DNA from: Lytechinus pictus
Taxonomy: Eukaryota > Echinodermata > Echinoidea > Temnopleuroida > Toxopneustidae
NCBI RefSeq assembly: GCF_037042905.1
Contig: NC_087249.1
Coordinates: 53,288,901-53,352,900, forward strand
Length of the DNA: 64,000 nucleotides
Reading direction: 5' to 3'
The notes beneath the pieces were generated by a model, which made no database searches, was not told the DNA's origin, and worked only from the letters and a program-made list of their open reading frames with translations. The translations under genes and the position numbers were made by a program. The stretch's first letter is position 1. The number at the start of each line of letters is the position of its first letter. Shown in pieces: positions 22,369 to 35,700 of this stretch.

Positions 22369-23510
22369 ATAACCTTGTTCATAGAATGAGTGGGACAACG
22401 GAGTGCAGTGACTTTTTGAAATCCTGACCTGAAGGAATCCCACCAAATAATACTAATAATAATGATGGATATTTAGAGGCGCTAAAACAAAAAGTACCAT
22501 AGGGGGTAAGCGCGTACGATGACAATGTACTACTAGTACTAGGGTGTCTGAACTTCTGAAGCCACACTGAAAAGTGTCAGCATAAAACAGGCTGATTTAG
22601 GGGAAAATATGGCACATTTTTTTGGGAAGTTCAGGCTGCTAGAAAAATGTGATCTGAATTGATTATTAACTTGTGTTTGGCATGTATGGAAAGAGAAAAT
22701 TCAGGGGCTTCTTTTGACAGTAAGGACAAGATATGATCATTTTAAATAAGGATTTAGTCTCATTTAGAGATAAATTGTTAACCCTTATTTGTGTGTGTGT
22801 TGAGATTGCCATTTCCCCATGCGTTTTCTATGGGAAAATGAAATGTCTGTTTTGCACAATTTTTTTCACTTTGTCGCAATTTTTCATTGTGATCTGGTTT
22901 AATAAGATCTGGTTTGATAAAAATCATACCATCAGAAAGAGTATAAAAAATCCTATTGGACTCTTTATGGATAAGTTTTTGGCATTAATGATAAATTTAT
23001 AACAGCTCTTGGAAGCTAAAAAATTTTGAATTGTGTGTGTCCGTTTCTCAACTACACAGTCTATGGCAGAGAAATGCTGAAAAACGACCTAATTTCATTT
23101 CCATTCTTCTTTTTTGCAGCCCAATAATTGGATTTTTTTTCAAAAATGTTACATTTCTGTCAGTCTGAAGGTCATTTCTTTCAAATTCACAAAGAAAATG
23201 TGATATTTTCTTGAAATAAGAAAAATATTTTTTTTCTCCAGACACCCTAGTACTACAGTGTATGAATAATAATTTAACATTTGCAATTACCACTAACGTT
23301 AATTACCACAATATTTTATTAAAGTAGGCACTTCACTCGGGTGAGCGATCGTGCGGACAGAGCACTAGACTTGGATTTTTGCATTGCAGTGAATGGCGAG
23401 CGCATGTACATGTCTAACACACACAATACGCTCCGCTCGGCACTCCGGCCGAGTGCTGGAGTTGCATTCAGAATTGCTCAAAAAAACAGAGTCAGTTTCT
23501 TCCTTTATTC
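22369..23510. other. Intergenic upstream of the CKAP2L-like promoter
   Basis: No exon was recognised. There are short hydrophobic open frames without domain features. CpG content rises from about 23340. Confidence 0.35.
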
Positions 23511-23519
23511 CACTGATTT

Positions 23520-23634
23520 TGATTGGTCAAAAATTCCCGCGGTTGCTTCGTACATCTTTGGTAAACATCGGAAATATACAACACAGAGTTTCACCATCAT
23601 CATCACGGGTACACAGCAACAGAACGAAAGTTCC
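23520..23634 (+). promoter_or_regulatory. Candidate promoter and leader of the CKAP2L-like gene
   Basis: Just upstream of the proposed start codon, GATTGGTC (23521-23528, an inverted CCAAT box) is followed at 23534-23542 by TTCCCGCGG, an E2F-type TTSSCGC site. Paired CCAAT and E2F elements are the usual promoter layout of G2/M cell-cycle genes, which fits a mitotic spindle protein. No TATA box is obvious. The transcription start is inferred, not seen. Confidence 0.4.
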
Positions 23635-23710
23635 ATGACGCTGTGGTCGGGTGCAGATGCGACATTGATTAGTTTAGACTTAGATCTGTTTTCTCACCGA
23701 TACCGCACAG
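23635..23710 (+). CDS. ckap2l: CKAP2L-like exon 1 (proposed)
   Basis: The ATG at 23635 opens 25 codons (MTLWSGADATL through HRYRT) plus one base to a consensus donor CACAG|GTAAGC. The one-base remainder fits exon 2, which needs exactly one base to make GAT. This segment has no family homology I can see, so the exon rests on phase, donor strength and promoter motifs. Confidence 0.45.
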
Positions 23711-26700
23711 GTAAGCAAATTTTATTACTACTTGCTTTTCCGTCAAATTCTTACGAAGTAGCGTCGATATTACATCATGTTCGTGTGTATGTAGAATCTA
23801 TCGCTACGTGAACAAAGTCAATTGATTTCCGGGTTTAAGAGCATACGAAGCACCAGCCAATCACGTTCTTATTACCATTTTCAGTTTATCATAAACCGAA
23901 AATGGTAACACGATTGTGATTGGCTGGCGCATTCGACGCTCAAAACAGGCTCCACTTCACTGCCACTACACTACACTCCACTTACCCGAACATCAAGGTC
24001 CAAAATTCGCTCTGATACTCCTAGTGGCAGAGGTGGGATAAAATGCATATTTATTGTGAAAATTATACGTCGAATGGGAATCAAAAAAGAAAAGCTTTAT
24101 TTCGTACTTTACACCCTAATTTCACTCCAATGACTCCATATCCATCCTCCGGTTAGCCTCAGAATTGGAAATTTAGAACCAACATCGAGTTCCTCACAAA
24201 TAATTCGCTGCCGATTTCAAAACATTGCATGTGCATGCGCTAAGGTCCGAGCTCGGACATGGGTGACATGTAGCTGTAATAAGCCGTTTTAACATTTTTT
24301 TTACCAGCTACATATAGGTGGTTTGAATAAAATGAATAAAACGGCTGTTTTCGACTGGCCGTATGGCCGCCGTAGAGCAAATGTGACCAAGGTATTAGAG
24401 GTGAAATTATGTTTTAGCCCATTTACATATTATTAGGGCTAGAAATCTTTAAGAGAAGATCTATTTTTAATTGTGGGAAAAATGATGAGTGGGGCTTACA
24501 TGTAGTTGTAGATGTAGTATACTGCAGATAAATGCAAGAAAAATGAAATAACAAATATTGAAATTATATGATGCTCATCTAAACTCAAGAGATAATGATT
24601 TAGTGAAGTAGAGGATTATACACATTAACAGAAAATATTCTGTATTTTCATGTCAGAGAACCTTTAAGGAGCATTGTAAGGATCTCTGATTATTGACATG
24701 ATTGACAAAAAAACAGCTGAAAATCATGACAATTCAATAAATCAATGTGTTTCTCTTATTTGTTTAGATATTATGGAAAAGAAGTTGCAAGCATGGCGAG
24801 CAAAGAAGGGATTGCCTATCCGAAGTAAAGTACAAGAGGAGAAAGAAAAGAGACGGTTATTATCCGAGCACACAACTCCAAATCATCAGTCAAAGAGGTA
24901 ATTTAATTCTAAATAAACCTGAAGAAAGTACACATCATGTGCCTGTTTGAAAGAACAAACAACATGTCAGCAGATAATATCAGACCATAAATAGATCAAA
25001 TGAAAAATTAAGTGTATGGTACCAAAAAATTGTAAAATAGCAAGGAGTTTCAGTCTCTTGTGCTTGCTCGAGGCAGCATACAGTATATCCAGCTAACAGA
25101 CCCGATTCTGTGCTGCCATAAGGAGTTTGTAAGAACCCTTGCGTTATTCTAGTCGCTTCGCTTCAATTTACTGCTGGTACTAAGCCTAATTGTTTACCTT
25201 GGCAGCCAATTAAAGCTCATCGTTTAGCATCCATTGTCTCTTTCGATTCTATTATATGTTGTTTCGCTCTAGCGTTCTAGTCATTCATGCAATTTTACTC
25301 CAAAGAACCATCCCAAAAAGCTTCAGTATGTCCTTTTTAAGGCCATTTTTACGAAAAGCAAAGAACTTGTCAGTCTTTTCCTCGTTGTATCCTGTTAGTG
25401 TTACGCAATGCTAAATAGTGCCAGAAATTATACCAAATCTCCAAAAGCAAAATATTTACATGGGACCAGTCATACATTGTAGATCAAGTTTAACCCATCT
25501 CAAACTCGGACAAACAAGGGTCACTAATCATTTGGTATAAATTTCTAAATTTCAAGTCGTATGATCATAGTTGAAGGTTATTTGAGGTCAATTAACATTA
25601 TTTGAAACCAACAGTGAAGATTTCAAGCTAATTTTGAAATTCTATGATACTGAGATCAGATACGAATATCAGATATCAGCAAAATAGATGTAGAGGCGCA
25701 GATGTTTTTTGACATTCTGCAAGGTTGTTTCAAAGAGACAAAATATTGAAACTGATTTTAACCCTTTGCGTGCGGACCCGCGAATCCCGATACCTCTCCC
25801 TGCGGCGGAGCCGTTTTGGTACATTGCTGGTATTTGGATCTGTGGCGGTGTTTTCCCAATCAATTGCTAATTGCGCCAAATTGATGTATTTTCAGGATTT
25901 TTAGTAAATGCAAAGATGAAAGATCAGACATTTTTCTTTCTAGAAATACAGGTTTCGTTTCTCAAATCAACAGAATAGTTAAGAAATTTATGAGGAAAAA
26001 GTCGTGTTATTTTGTAAAAGCTTCGCTTTTCCCCCAAGTCAATAGGCACTGTGTACAAAAATGCGTAAGGGCAATCAGCACGCGCGGACAGGTCGGGTTC
26101 GATCGATACCGCTTTGTTGTCTGCTCTAGTGCTTTTTTTCATTGCCTATTGTCCCACTACTCATGAATTGTCTCTTTACCTCCTTGTAGAGAGATCATTT
26201 GCAAAGTGTATAATTACAACGATAATCCGTTTTGGGTGAAATCACAGCATACCATATACCTTTATTTTCCAGAATGAACAAAAAAGCGCGAATTTTCCCT
26301 TGCAAGTGCGATGATGATGCCGCGCAACGAAAGTCCGAAACTATTTTGTGATTTTTTGGGGGCTTCAAGACGGTGGCCTCAACGTTTCACTAAATATCGT
26401 CTTTGGTATCTTTTCATAAATTAGGGTTTGTATTAAAAAAAAAAATTTTGTTCCTGAAGATTACATACCAGTATTCGATATGTTTTCCGTTGCAATTTCA
26501 AAGAGTGAAGGGTGTAAATAAGTTTCAAATTATATAGAGGATCTGAAATCATACCTCCCAACGCTCTCCTCGTCTCGTTCTACGTTTCATTTTTCTTATC
26601 TTCTTTTTCCCTCCAAAATAACCATGCTACCGACTACTGTTCGTCACAATGAGAGAAAGTAAATTATTTTCATCTAATGAAATTGTAACATCTAAATTAA

Positions 26701-29700
26701 AAGTGTTTTATTATGTTCCTCCATTTTATTCATTTTTTAACCGCTCTGGTTTTTTTCACAATCGAAAACAAAATTAATAAATAAATCATGAAAAATTTGT
26801 ATCATTTTTTGTCTCTTTCTTTTTAATCGTTCAATTAAATTAGTACAGGGGTGTTGGAGTTGGTAGGAGGCGGGAGTCCACCCCCCCCCCCTCCCCTTCA
26901 GGAAACGTATACAAAAAGGGGAAGTATTTCTTTTTTTATAAAGTGCTGTCATGCTCAAGAAGAAAACGTTCTTGCCATTTCTTAAGCGCCTGCATGGTTT
27001 GTCAATAAACAAGTAGACATTTACATTGTTTAAATGTTACTGTCGTAATATGAAAAGCAGTATTCCTATTAAGAGCTTTTTGTACTGCTAAATACGAAAA
27101 GCAGTAGGTCATCCTGACGAAATCACTAATCTTCATTTTATTCAGGGCGTTGGCTATTTGTTCCCTGCTCTTTTTATAAGGGATTTGTTTTAGCGTCCGC
27201 CATGACTTTCTTTTGTTTGGGGAGTGCCGAGATCAAGAACTACAAGGACGTTTTCATTTTCGAAAGAGTAGAGGATAAACGGTGTTCTAAATTGCTTTAT
27301 TCTCTATTTTTTTCCTTTGAAATATAAAGAAGACAAAAATAATAGCAATAAGATGAGAGAATGAAAGAACGCAGGGGGGGGGGGGGGGATGGGATTCAAA
27401 GTGCACCAGGGGCACTGGAAAGCTACTGAAATCATTATATGTGACTGGCAGATGATATATAATGTAGTAGTATGTAATATAAAGTGTAGTAGTCTACATG
27501 TATTTAAATACATGTATTTTAAAACGGTACCAAGGGATTGTTTTTTCGTTTTCCCTTTCCCTGGTTTCTAACCTGTAACTGAATGTATTATCTACCGCTT
27601 TCATTCCCTTTCCTATATCTAATGTATTTATATATCCCCTCCCCTCTTAGTTCTTCTCATTTAAATGATATATGTATCGTCTTCCTTCTCCCCGATTTGG
27701 ATTACGAGGTATATACCCGCCCCATCCCCCTCTATCCATTCTCTCTGATTTATTTCTTCTCAGTACCTGTCATTTTACATTACTTCTAACTCCCCCCCTC
27801 TCTCTCTCTTTCTCTCTCTTCATCGGAAATCGTTCCGAGAGTATGCCTCGATTTTGTATTGATCAGAGATTGTTGCATTTGTGAGCCTCTCATCCTATTG
27901 CATCGTGGCCATCATGTCGAAAATTTAGGGGGGTTTTCTCCCAGGTTCTCAAAAAAAGTCCCGAAAAATCTTTTAAAACTACTACAGTATTGTAACTGTC
28001 ATTTCACAATAAATTTTATATCATCTTCCATTTCCAATAACGTGGGTAGATATCTATCGCAAAAGAAAATGCACGACTAATCTATTTTTTGTGAACTTGG
28101 GGCTTAAGGATATGGCAAGACAGAGGCCTCCATCTTTCACTAAAAGTCATTTTTTTAAAGATTTTTTTTCGTAAATTATATGTCTCAATTAATTCAATTT
28201 GCCACGCAGCTATTGTAATAGTAAAATAATTTTCTTCCTGAAGTTTGCGCACCAGTATTCGATTTGTAATATCCTGAAATTATTTCAAAGTTACACGAGT
28301 ACGAGTGACTAAAATTGTAAGTCTGAAATCATACCTCCCGACTCTCTCCTTGTCACTTTCTACGTTTCTTTCTTTATTTTACTTTTCCCTCAAAAAGAGC
28401 CATGCTAGCAACTACTAAAAGTAAGAGAAATGATTTTTTCTTGAATAAATTATAACATCTGCAATTAAAAGTGTTTTTTATTTGTTCTTTCGTTTTGTTC
28501 TATTTTTTATGTGTCTCCTTGATTTCACAACCAAAAACACATGAAATAATCATGGTAATAAATAAATCATTAAAACAAATCATAATAGTAATAGTATGCA
28601 GCGCTTAGAAACATTTGTATTATAATTGCTATATAAATGTTGCATATTATTATTATTATTATTATAATATAATTCACTTTTGCCTCTATCGTTTTAATCG
28701 TTCAATCTAATAGTACAGAAGCGGCGGAGTTGGTAGGAAGTTTCAGTCCTCTCCCCTTCAGCAAACATGTACAAAAAATCCGAAGTCTATATAAATTTGT
28801 AATTTTTCTTTTAGCCGGTGCACTCCCTCCAACTATCGGCTCAACCCCTCCATTATCAAAAACGCTCAGCGGCCCCTGTTTTTTTATGTAAGAAATAAGA
28901 TATTTCGGTTTTGATGCTAACCAGGGTAAGCGACCCAAATGTTTGTTTGCAGTAACGGGAACAAAAACGGGTGGGTCGGATTTTTTCTAAATGAATCTTT
29001 TCTACCACGCTTTTCGCCGGTTAAAAAAAAAATAAGAAATTGGCGAAAAAAAACCCAGAAAATCGGAGAGAGGAGACAAACAAGCAATATTAGAGTGCAG
29101 GTCAGAACATTTCTATCTGGAGGGGGAAGGGGTATGTCAAACAAGAATAATAAAAAAAAAAGTCATCAGTTTGACAAGGGTCTGAAGACCGAGTTGCGAC
29201 AAACAAACGTTGTGGGATTTTTTTTAGTAATCTATAACCAAAAATAAAGTCATGTTGTTATTCGTTTAAGTGGATATTCATGGATTTTAGCAAAGCGCAC
29301 TTGTCTATTAACCCTTTTATTCTCTGTCTCTCATTCTCTCTCGTTCTCCGTGACATCTGAACATTTTTTTCTACAATTTCCCTAAATGGTTCTTCTTTCA
29401 TCCTTATATGCATCATCACCAAGGGGAAGCGCTTTGAATCACTGACGGATGTCATAAGCACCTACGAGTTGTTGGTAAATGAGACAAAGTTTGTTGTTTT
29501 TAGTTCCGGTATGTTGGTCGAAATAAAAAAAAGTATTCATAAAAGCTTTTTGTATTGCTAAGTACGAAAAGCATTCAATAAGTCATCCTCTCGATAAACA
29601 CTAATCTTCCTTTTGTTCGGGGCGTTGACCATCTGTATCCTGCTCTTTTCGGAAGGATTTTGTTTGAGTGGCCGCCCTGACCTTCTTTTGTTCGGGTAGT

Positions 29701-32700
29701 GCGGATATCATGAAAAACATGGACGTTTTCCTTTTGAAAACAGCATAAGATGAATGGTGCGCTAAACTGCTTTATTTTCTTTTTTTTTTTACAGAATAGT
29801 AGACAAAAATAATGAGAAGAAGAGAGATGATTATATTATGGGGAGTGAAAAAGTTCAAAAGTGTACCGAGATCAGCTCAAAGTACTAAGACATTACTCTC
29901 GTACAAGCTTTTCTGTTTTTCTGAAAATACAATCGATCGATGAAACCGAGGAGATATCATTCTAGAGTGAAATCTCCTTGATGAAACAAATAATAAGACG
30001 GAAATGGTGAATAAACGCGTAGCTTATTACGTGACGATCTTGCAGAAAAGATGTTGGTGTACGATATGGATCAAATCACGTGATCCGAACATGTCACGTG
30101 ATCAGGCCTTTTGCGCGCGCGTACGTGCTCGTCACCAAATTTATTCGTCCCCGTCTGAATCCAACGAAAAAATCGGGTAAAGTTGAAATGATTTCCTATT
30201 TTCGGGATTTTTCCCCACGTAGCTGTATATTTTTTTCATTCTCTTATCGAAATAGGTTTATAAAGGAAATAATGGCAGAGGTTTTAGTACATAACAATTT
30301 CGAAAAAGCTGAAAAACTTCATCGAATTAGACCAAAAAAATTTCGGCTTCTGTAGAAGCCCGTCGTAGTGAACAACTCGCTGGGCTTCTGTGGAAGCCCG
30401 TCGCACGCAAAGGGTTAATGTGTATGCTAGATGGAAACCGTCCAATATTTTCCATATGGGATGAAATGAATATTTTGCCCCGCCCGCAAGATTATCATTG
30501 GGTAATAAATGATTATGCGCATGAAGCTATTGTTACGTCACAATGGAATTGTATTGCGTATTAGTTGGCAGCAGGTGTGGCAAAGGAGCGAGATTGCGTC
30601 AATTTATTGAATTCAAATTCAACAAGTATTGTTACTCACTGAAGAATAATATTTTTACTTATCCCACTCAAGGCCATCCAATATTCCCTAAATATTTGAG
30701 TATAATTCTAGGTTACTTAGTCCAGGTTATAGGTCATTGAAAAATTATTCATCTGACCTATTTTCATTTTCAATGAAGCTTATGAGTATCAAGTATCAGT
30801 TTTATGAGCAAAATCTGTAGGTTGTTGAATGAAGGTCTAAATGCATATTTCATCCGTCAAATGTATTACTCTTGTCAAAATGTCTCGCCCGTATGGCTAG
30901 TGACCATTATATTCATACATGTACATCCTTTCAGTGAAATTGACAATTTTCTTATTATTCCTCTATCCAAATATTTCCATCTGACCAAACACGAGGGCAA
31001 GACTGTGTATGTGTCACAATTGCTCAGCCAGGATAATCTGAATCTAAAGTGCTGACATTCAAAGATATGCCATAGTAATGATTAAAATATTGACTGACTT
31101 TGAGAGGATTATTACAATTTATGCCCTTTTACCATATTGCCATTGTCCAATGACTCAGAATGATATACGATTCTGTTGTGGGCAATATATCATATGCCCC
31201 TCAAGGCCAGTCAGTATTTACATGTATTTAGTTTAATTAGTATTCTGCCATTTATAGGTAAGATTGCATCCCACACCTTTCATCTTTGTTTTCTGTCAAG
31301 TTTTTATAAAAGTTACTTATCCTTTTAGGAACCCCATTCAGGTGTTTAAATCAGAGAAAAGGTTTGAAAAAAGTGAGGAAAGGAAGAAACAACCCAAGTT
31401 TTATACGCCAGGCCCTTCAACCAGTAATAATGCAGCTGTCAATAGCAGACATACATGCAATGGTTCTAAGATCAATAAGCAGCCTGGCAGGCGAAGTCTA
31501 GCACCTTCAACCAGGGTGAACACTTTGCAACAAGAGGATGTGAGCAGAAATGATCACAGAAAGCTACCAGCAGACAAGAAAATGTGAGTACTGGTATGAA
31601 AAAAAAAATGTAGATTTTATATTAAACAGTGTGTTAAATCAATATCTCTACCTATTTTAAGACAAGTCTAACCAAATTGTAGAGCATTACTGGGTAATGT
31701 AAACCTGATATACACGATTACATTGTTAAATGTTACACACACATACATGTGTTTCAGTGACCAATGACCACCCTTCAAATGACATATTGAAGTGTTAACC
31801 GAAAACACTTACATGTACATGTACAAAGAAAATCCTTTGTGCATCTACATGTAAACCACGAAAATCATCAAAAACATGCATGACTGTAAGGTACACTCTC
31901 CTAACTTGATACTATATTCAGTTTTTATTATTTTTTTTTCATTTTCAATGAACCATTTCATTCAACTGATCTATATACAGGCCATCTCATCCAAACAAAA
32001 GTGATAGAACCACAATATTCTTGCCTCAGAAACATCTCATCAGGTCACATGATCTGTCACATCTTCACAAGAATCGGAGATCTGTTCGGTTTACTTCACC
32101 AAACTTGTTAGGATCAGGAGAACCACTTGATGAGAACGTTCCTGCAACTGCTGCAACCCTTGTCACACCTGTACAGACTAAGACCAAGCTGGACATGAAG
32201 TGAGTCCATTCATTTACTTCCGTATTTCATAAGGATTTACTTACTCTAGAAATATGATTTGTGATCTGTATGGTCAAATGCCAAAATCACGAAAAAATAC
32301 TGTTAAAAATGATGGTACATGTTTTGTACATGAGGTTCAAATCACAGTCAAATATATTATTTGGCAGATTTTTTGTTGTTTTTTCTGTATAATCTCTGTA
32401 TTTTCATTTAAAGGACGAGTCCACCTCAACAAAAAGTTGATTTAAATAAAAAGATAAAAATCCAAAAAGCAAAACACAGAAACCTTCATCAAAATCGGAT
32501 GTAAAATAAGAAAGTTATAACATTTTAAAGTTTTGCTCAATTTAAAAAAACAGTTATACGCACATCCTGGTCAGTATGCAAATGAGGAGACTGATGACGT
32601 CATCCACTCACTATTTCTTTTGTATTCTATTACATGAAATATATATTCTAATTTTCTCCCCATTGTCAAGTGAAACAACGCTTGATTCCTCCCTGTGCAT

Positions 32701-35700
32701 GTGGAACTGGCATTGCTTAAAACTATATGATTCAGTCAAGTTGGTCCCTATTGTCAAATCTGTAAAAAATGAAATATTGTATAATTCAAACAATAAAAAA
32801 CAAAAGAAATAGTGAGTGACGGACATCATTGACCGACTCATTTGCATGTCAATGAGTTGTGCATATCACTGTTTTGTGAAAAATAAGTGAAACTTTAATA
32901 TGTCATAACTTTCTTATTTTACATCTGATTTTGATGAAATTTTCAGCATTTTGCTAGTTTGATTTTTCTCTATTTATTCAAATCAACATTTTTCTGGGGT
33001 GGACTTGACCTTAAAGTAATCAGTATTATCCATTTCTGATCCTCATCCCAATACTCTTCTTTTCCACTTTGAATATTTCAGTATATCCATTTGCTACATT
33101 CTAAATTCAAACCTACAACTCTTCCTCCCCCAATTCCTTCCCAATTTCATCCACCATCCTCAGTCCATAAATTCTGCTCTCCTCCAATTTTCCCATTTCT
33201 GTACATCCTCCACCTTTGTCAATGCACACTCCATACTCTCCTCCACTTATTTCATTCTCATTTTCCCATCTCAGTACATCCTGCTTAGAACTACATTCTC
33301 AACTCAAACCTTCTACTCTTCCTCTCAGCATTCCTCATTGCATCTTCTTCCATCTTCAATTATTGCACATCTGTTCATTAAATGCATGATGATGCTAATT
33401 GTTTATTGAATTAACAGAGAAAGGCTGGATCAGTGGCTGATAGCAAAGGGCAAAACACCTTCCAGGTTTCATAACTTCCTGGGCTATGAGTCATCTATGC
33501 AACACACCCCTTTAGGCAACTACCAGAGGAGAAGATCCTGTACACCCCATCATGGCAAGGACAGGAGGGACACACCAGGGAAAGGTACACAGAGGACTGA
33601 TGGAGCTCCAGGACATGATACCATGAAAGAGTGTCTGGAAATGCTAGAGGAGGTGAGAGGGCATACTGATTGCATGTTATTCGGGGGGGGGGGGGGAGAC
33701 TCACAGAGAGTTAAGTGTGACATAAAATTGATCTAAAAACAATTATAAACCAACCAGATAAAAAAGAAAATAGCGCAAATTAAAACAACTATACTATAAA
33801 GTATAGTTGCATGGACAAACTCATGACACCTTATTGTGTCATTATGGCATTATATCAAATGAGTCATGGCATGGTGCTAGAATCATTGTGATATCTGAAA
33901 AATGTTGCTGAGTTTGTCTCATAATCCGAATAGTGGGACGTCCTCCCTCAGAGCCTATGTATAGAATGTTTGTCTAGATTCATAGGCCCGAATTCGTAAA
34001 GGTGGTTTTGAAAACCCACGGTTGAGTCCATGGTTTATGCAGATTTCCTATATAAATTACGCTTAAGTTACCGTATCGGGCGCTTGTATAAAAAATGTCC
34101 AATGCTGATGCGCGCTTTTGTAACAGCGTGCCAAATTGACGCCTGTTACCATGGTTAGATTCGCTATTTTATTAATGAGTCCACTGTTTGAAGAGTAGAC
34201 TCATTATTCAAAACAGTAGACTCATGAATAAAATAGCATGGATAACCACGGCAACAGGCGTCAATTGGCGCACTCTGACAAAAGCGCCCATCAGCATTGG
34301 ACATTTTTTAATATATGCGGTAAAATAAGCGTAATTTATACAGGCAATCTGCATAAACCATGGACTCAACTGTGGGTTTTAAAAACCACCTTTGTGAATT
34401 CGGGCCATATAGTTTCAACCATTTGGAAATGTGAAATGAATTTTGGTATAAAACGGGTCTTAGAATCTATTTTTATGCAACTAAAAAACAAGTGATATGA
34501 GTCAGTGGCGATAAGAATAGAGGCTGTCTAGCCATTTTGACGAGAGGATATAGATTGTGATATTCTGTTTGAAGTTCCATTTGTATTTACTTCAAAAGTA
34601 AGTTGGAATGCTCCCCAGGGAGTGGAGAAGGTGCATACATTGTATGCGGGCTTGCAAGGATCCGATGACCGGGGTAATAATATGTCTGTAAAGCGCTTAG
34701 AGACGTCGTTCCGATGTATTAAGCGCTATATAAATGCGGAATATTATTATTATTATTAAAAGAAATAGGGCCCTGTTATGTAAATATATCAATGGTATTA
34801 TTGCTTTTACTTGAAACTGGTTCATAACTAGTTTCAAGATCTAAATTTTGATAGTCACAGAGATGTCAACTCAACCTTTTGGAATATTCAGGTAGTCTCA
34901 AGTTATTTTTTTAAAGACTGTTTTGAGAGTGTTTTCAGTCTCTGTGATGTCTCCATCATTTGCGAAGATTATTTCATTTTTGAAACGTCCTTGCGACTAC
35001 AAGAGATGCATCCATCCATGACTTCCAAGCAAATTGATTCACATCAGTTCTGGAGATGTCTCTGATTTGCCTCCAGGTAGTTTGCGAAAAGCTCTACTTT
35101 GTGAACATTGTTTGTTGTAGCGTAGACGTCTCAGGAAACTATTTCCAACAAAATGTGGCGTGACATGTTCTTAGGCTACTCAAATGATTATATTTCATTG
35201 GCCAGTAGCAAATTTTGTGTATAGATTACTGCTATTGACGGCTAGTGTTTGATTTGATAATATATTTTTTTCCCTGTGCTTTATATCCTTGTTTAGGGAT
35301 GTCCATTGGAAGTCATGTCCATTTGGCTTGATGGAGTAGTGACCAAGGCTCCGCTTATCCAACAGAGTGCTGGCTATTGGTTGTGCAGGGCAAAGATTGC
35401 TGAGAAAAAAAGTGGAGACCAAGCTGCCACTGAGTGCTTGTTTGAAGCTGCGGAATTCAATCCTGAGGTAAGTAAATAACTAGAGATATCCTGTATTTGA
35501 GTCTTATTTACTTTTAAATAGCATAATTATTTTCACGTTCCCATACTAATTCAAGATCTGTCTCTGTCTCCGTATTAAGTAAATGTCGTGAACTCTCTTA
35601 CATTTTCAACCGCTTCGCAAGACAACTGATCAATCAGCTCTATATTGAATTCTACGCGATATCAAACATCTTCAGAATTGAATGATTACTGTTTGTCAAA

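Larger units (their letters stand above)
25762..30414. mobile_element. 4.65-kb piggyBac-like element in intron 2
   Basis: TTAA at 25758-25761 is followed by CCCTTTGCGTGCGGACC. At the other end, CCCGTCGCACGCAAAGGG is followed by TTAA at 30415-30418. Terminal inverted repeats beginning CCC..GGG next to TTAA target sites define piggyBac-type elements. Subterminal GAAGCCCGTCG words near the right end add an internal repeat. No frame long enough for the ~550-650-residue transposase is present, so the copy is nonautonomous or eroded. It carries two diverged copies of a ~1.1-1.8-kb module, which accounts for most of its length. It is intronic, so no coding disruption of the host gene is implied. Confidence 0.75.

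Noticed and set aside
23341..23811. 156-codon + strand frame across the CKAP2L promoter
   Set aside because: It has no recognisable domain and starts with a non-ATG codon. It overlaps the proposed exon 1 in the same frame but reads through the strong donor at 23711.
30080..30355. 91-codon frame at the right end of the piggyBac-like element as a transposase relic
   Set aside because: It shows no DDD/E-type transposase motifs and overlaps the subterminal repeats.
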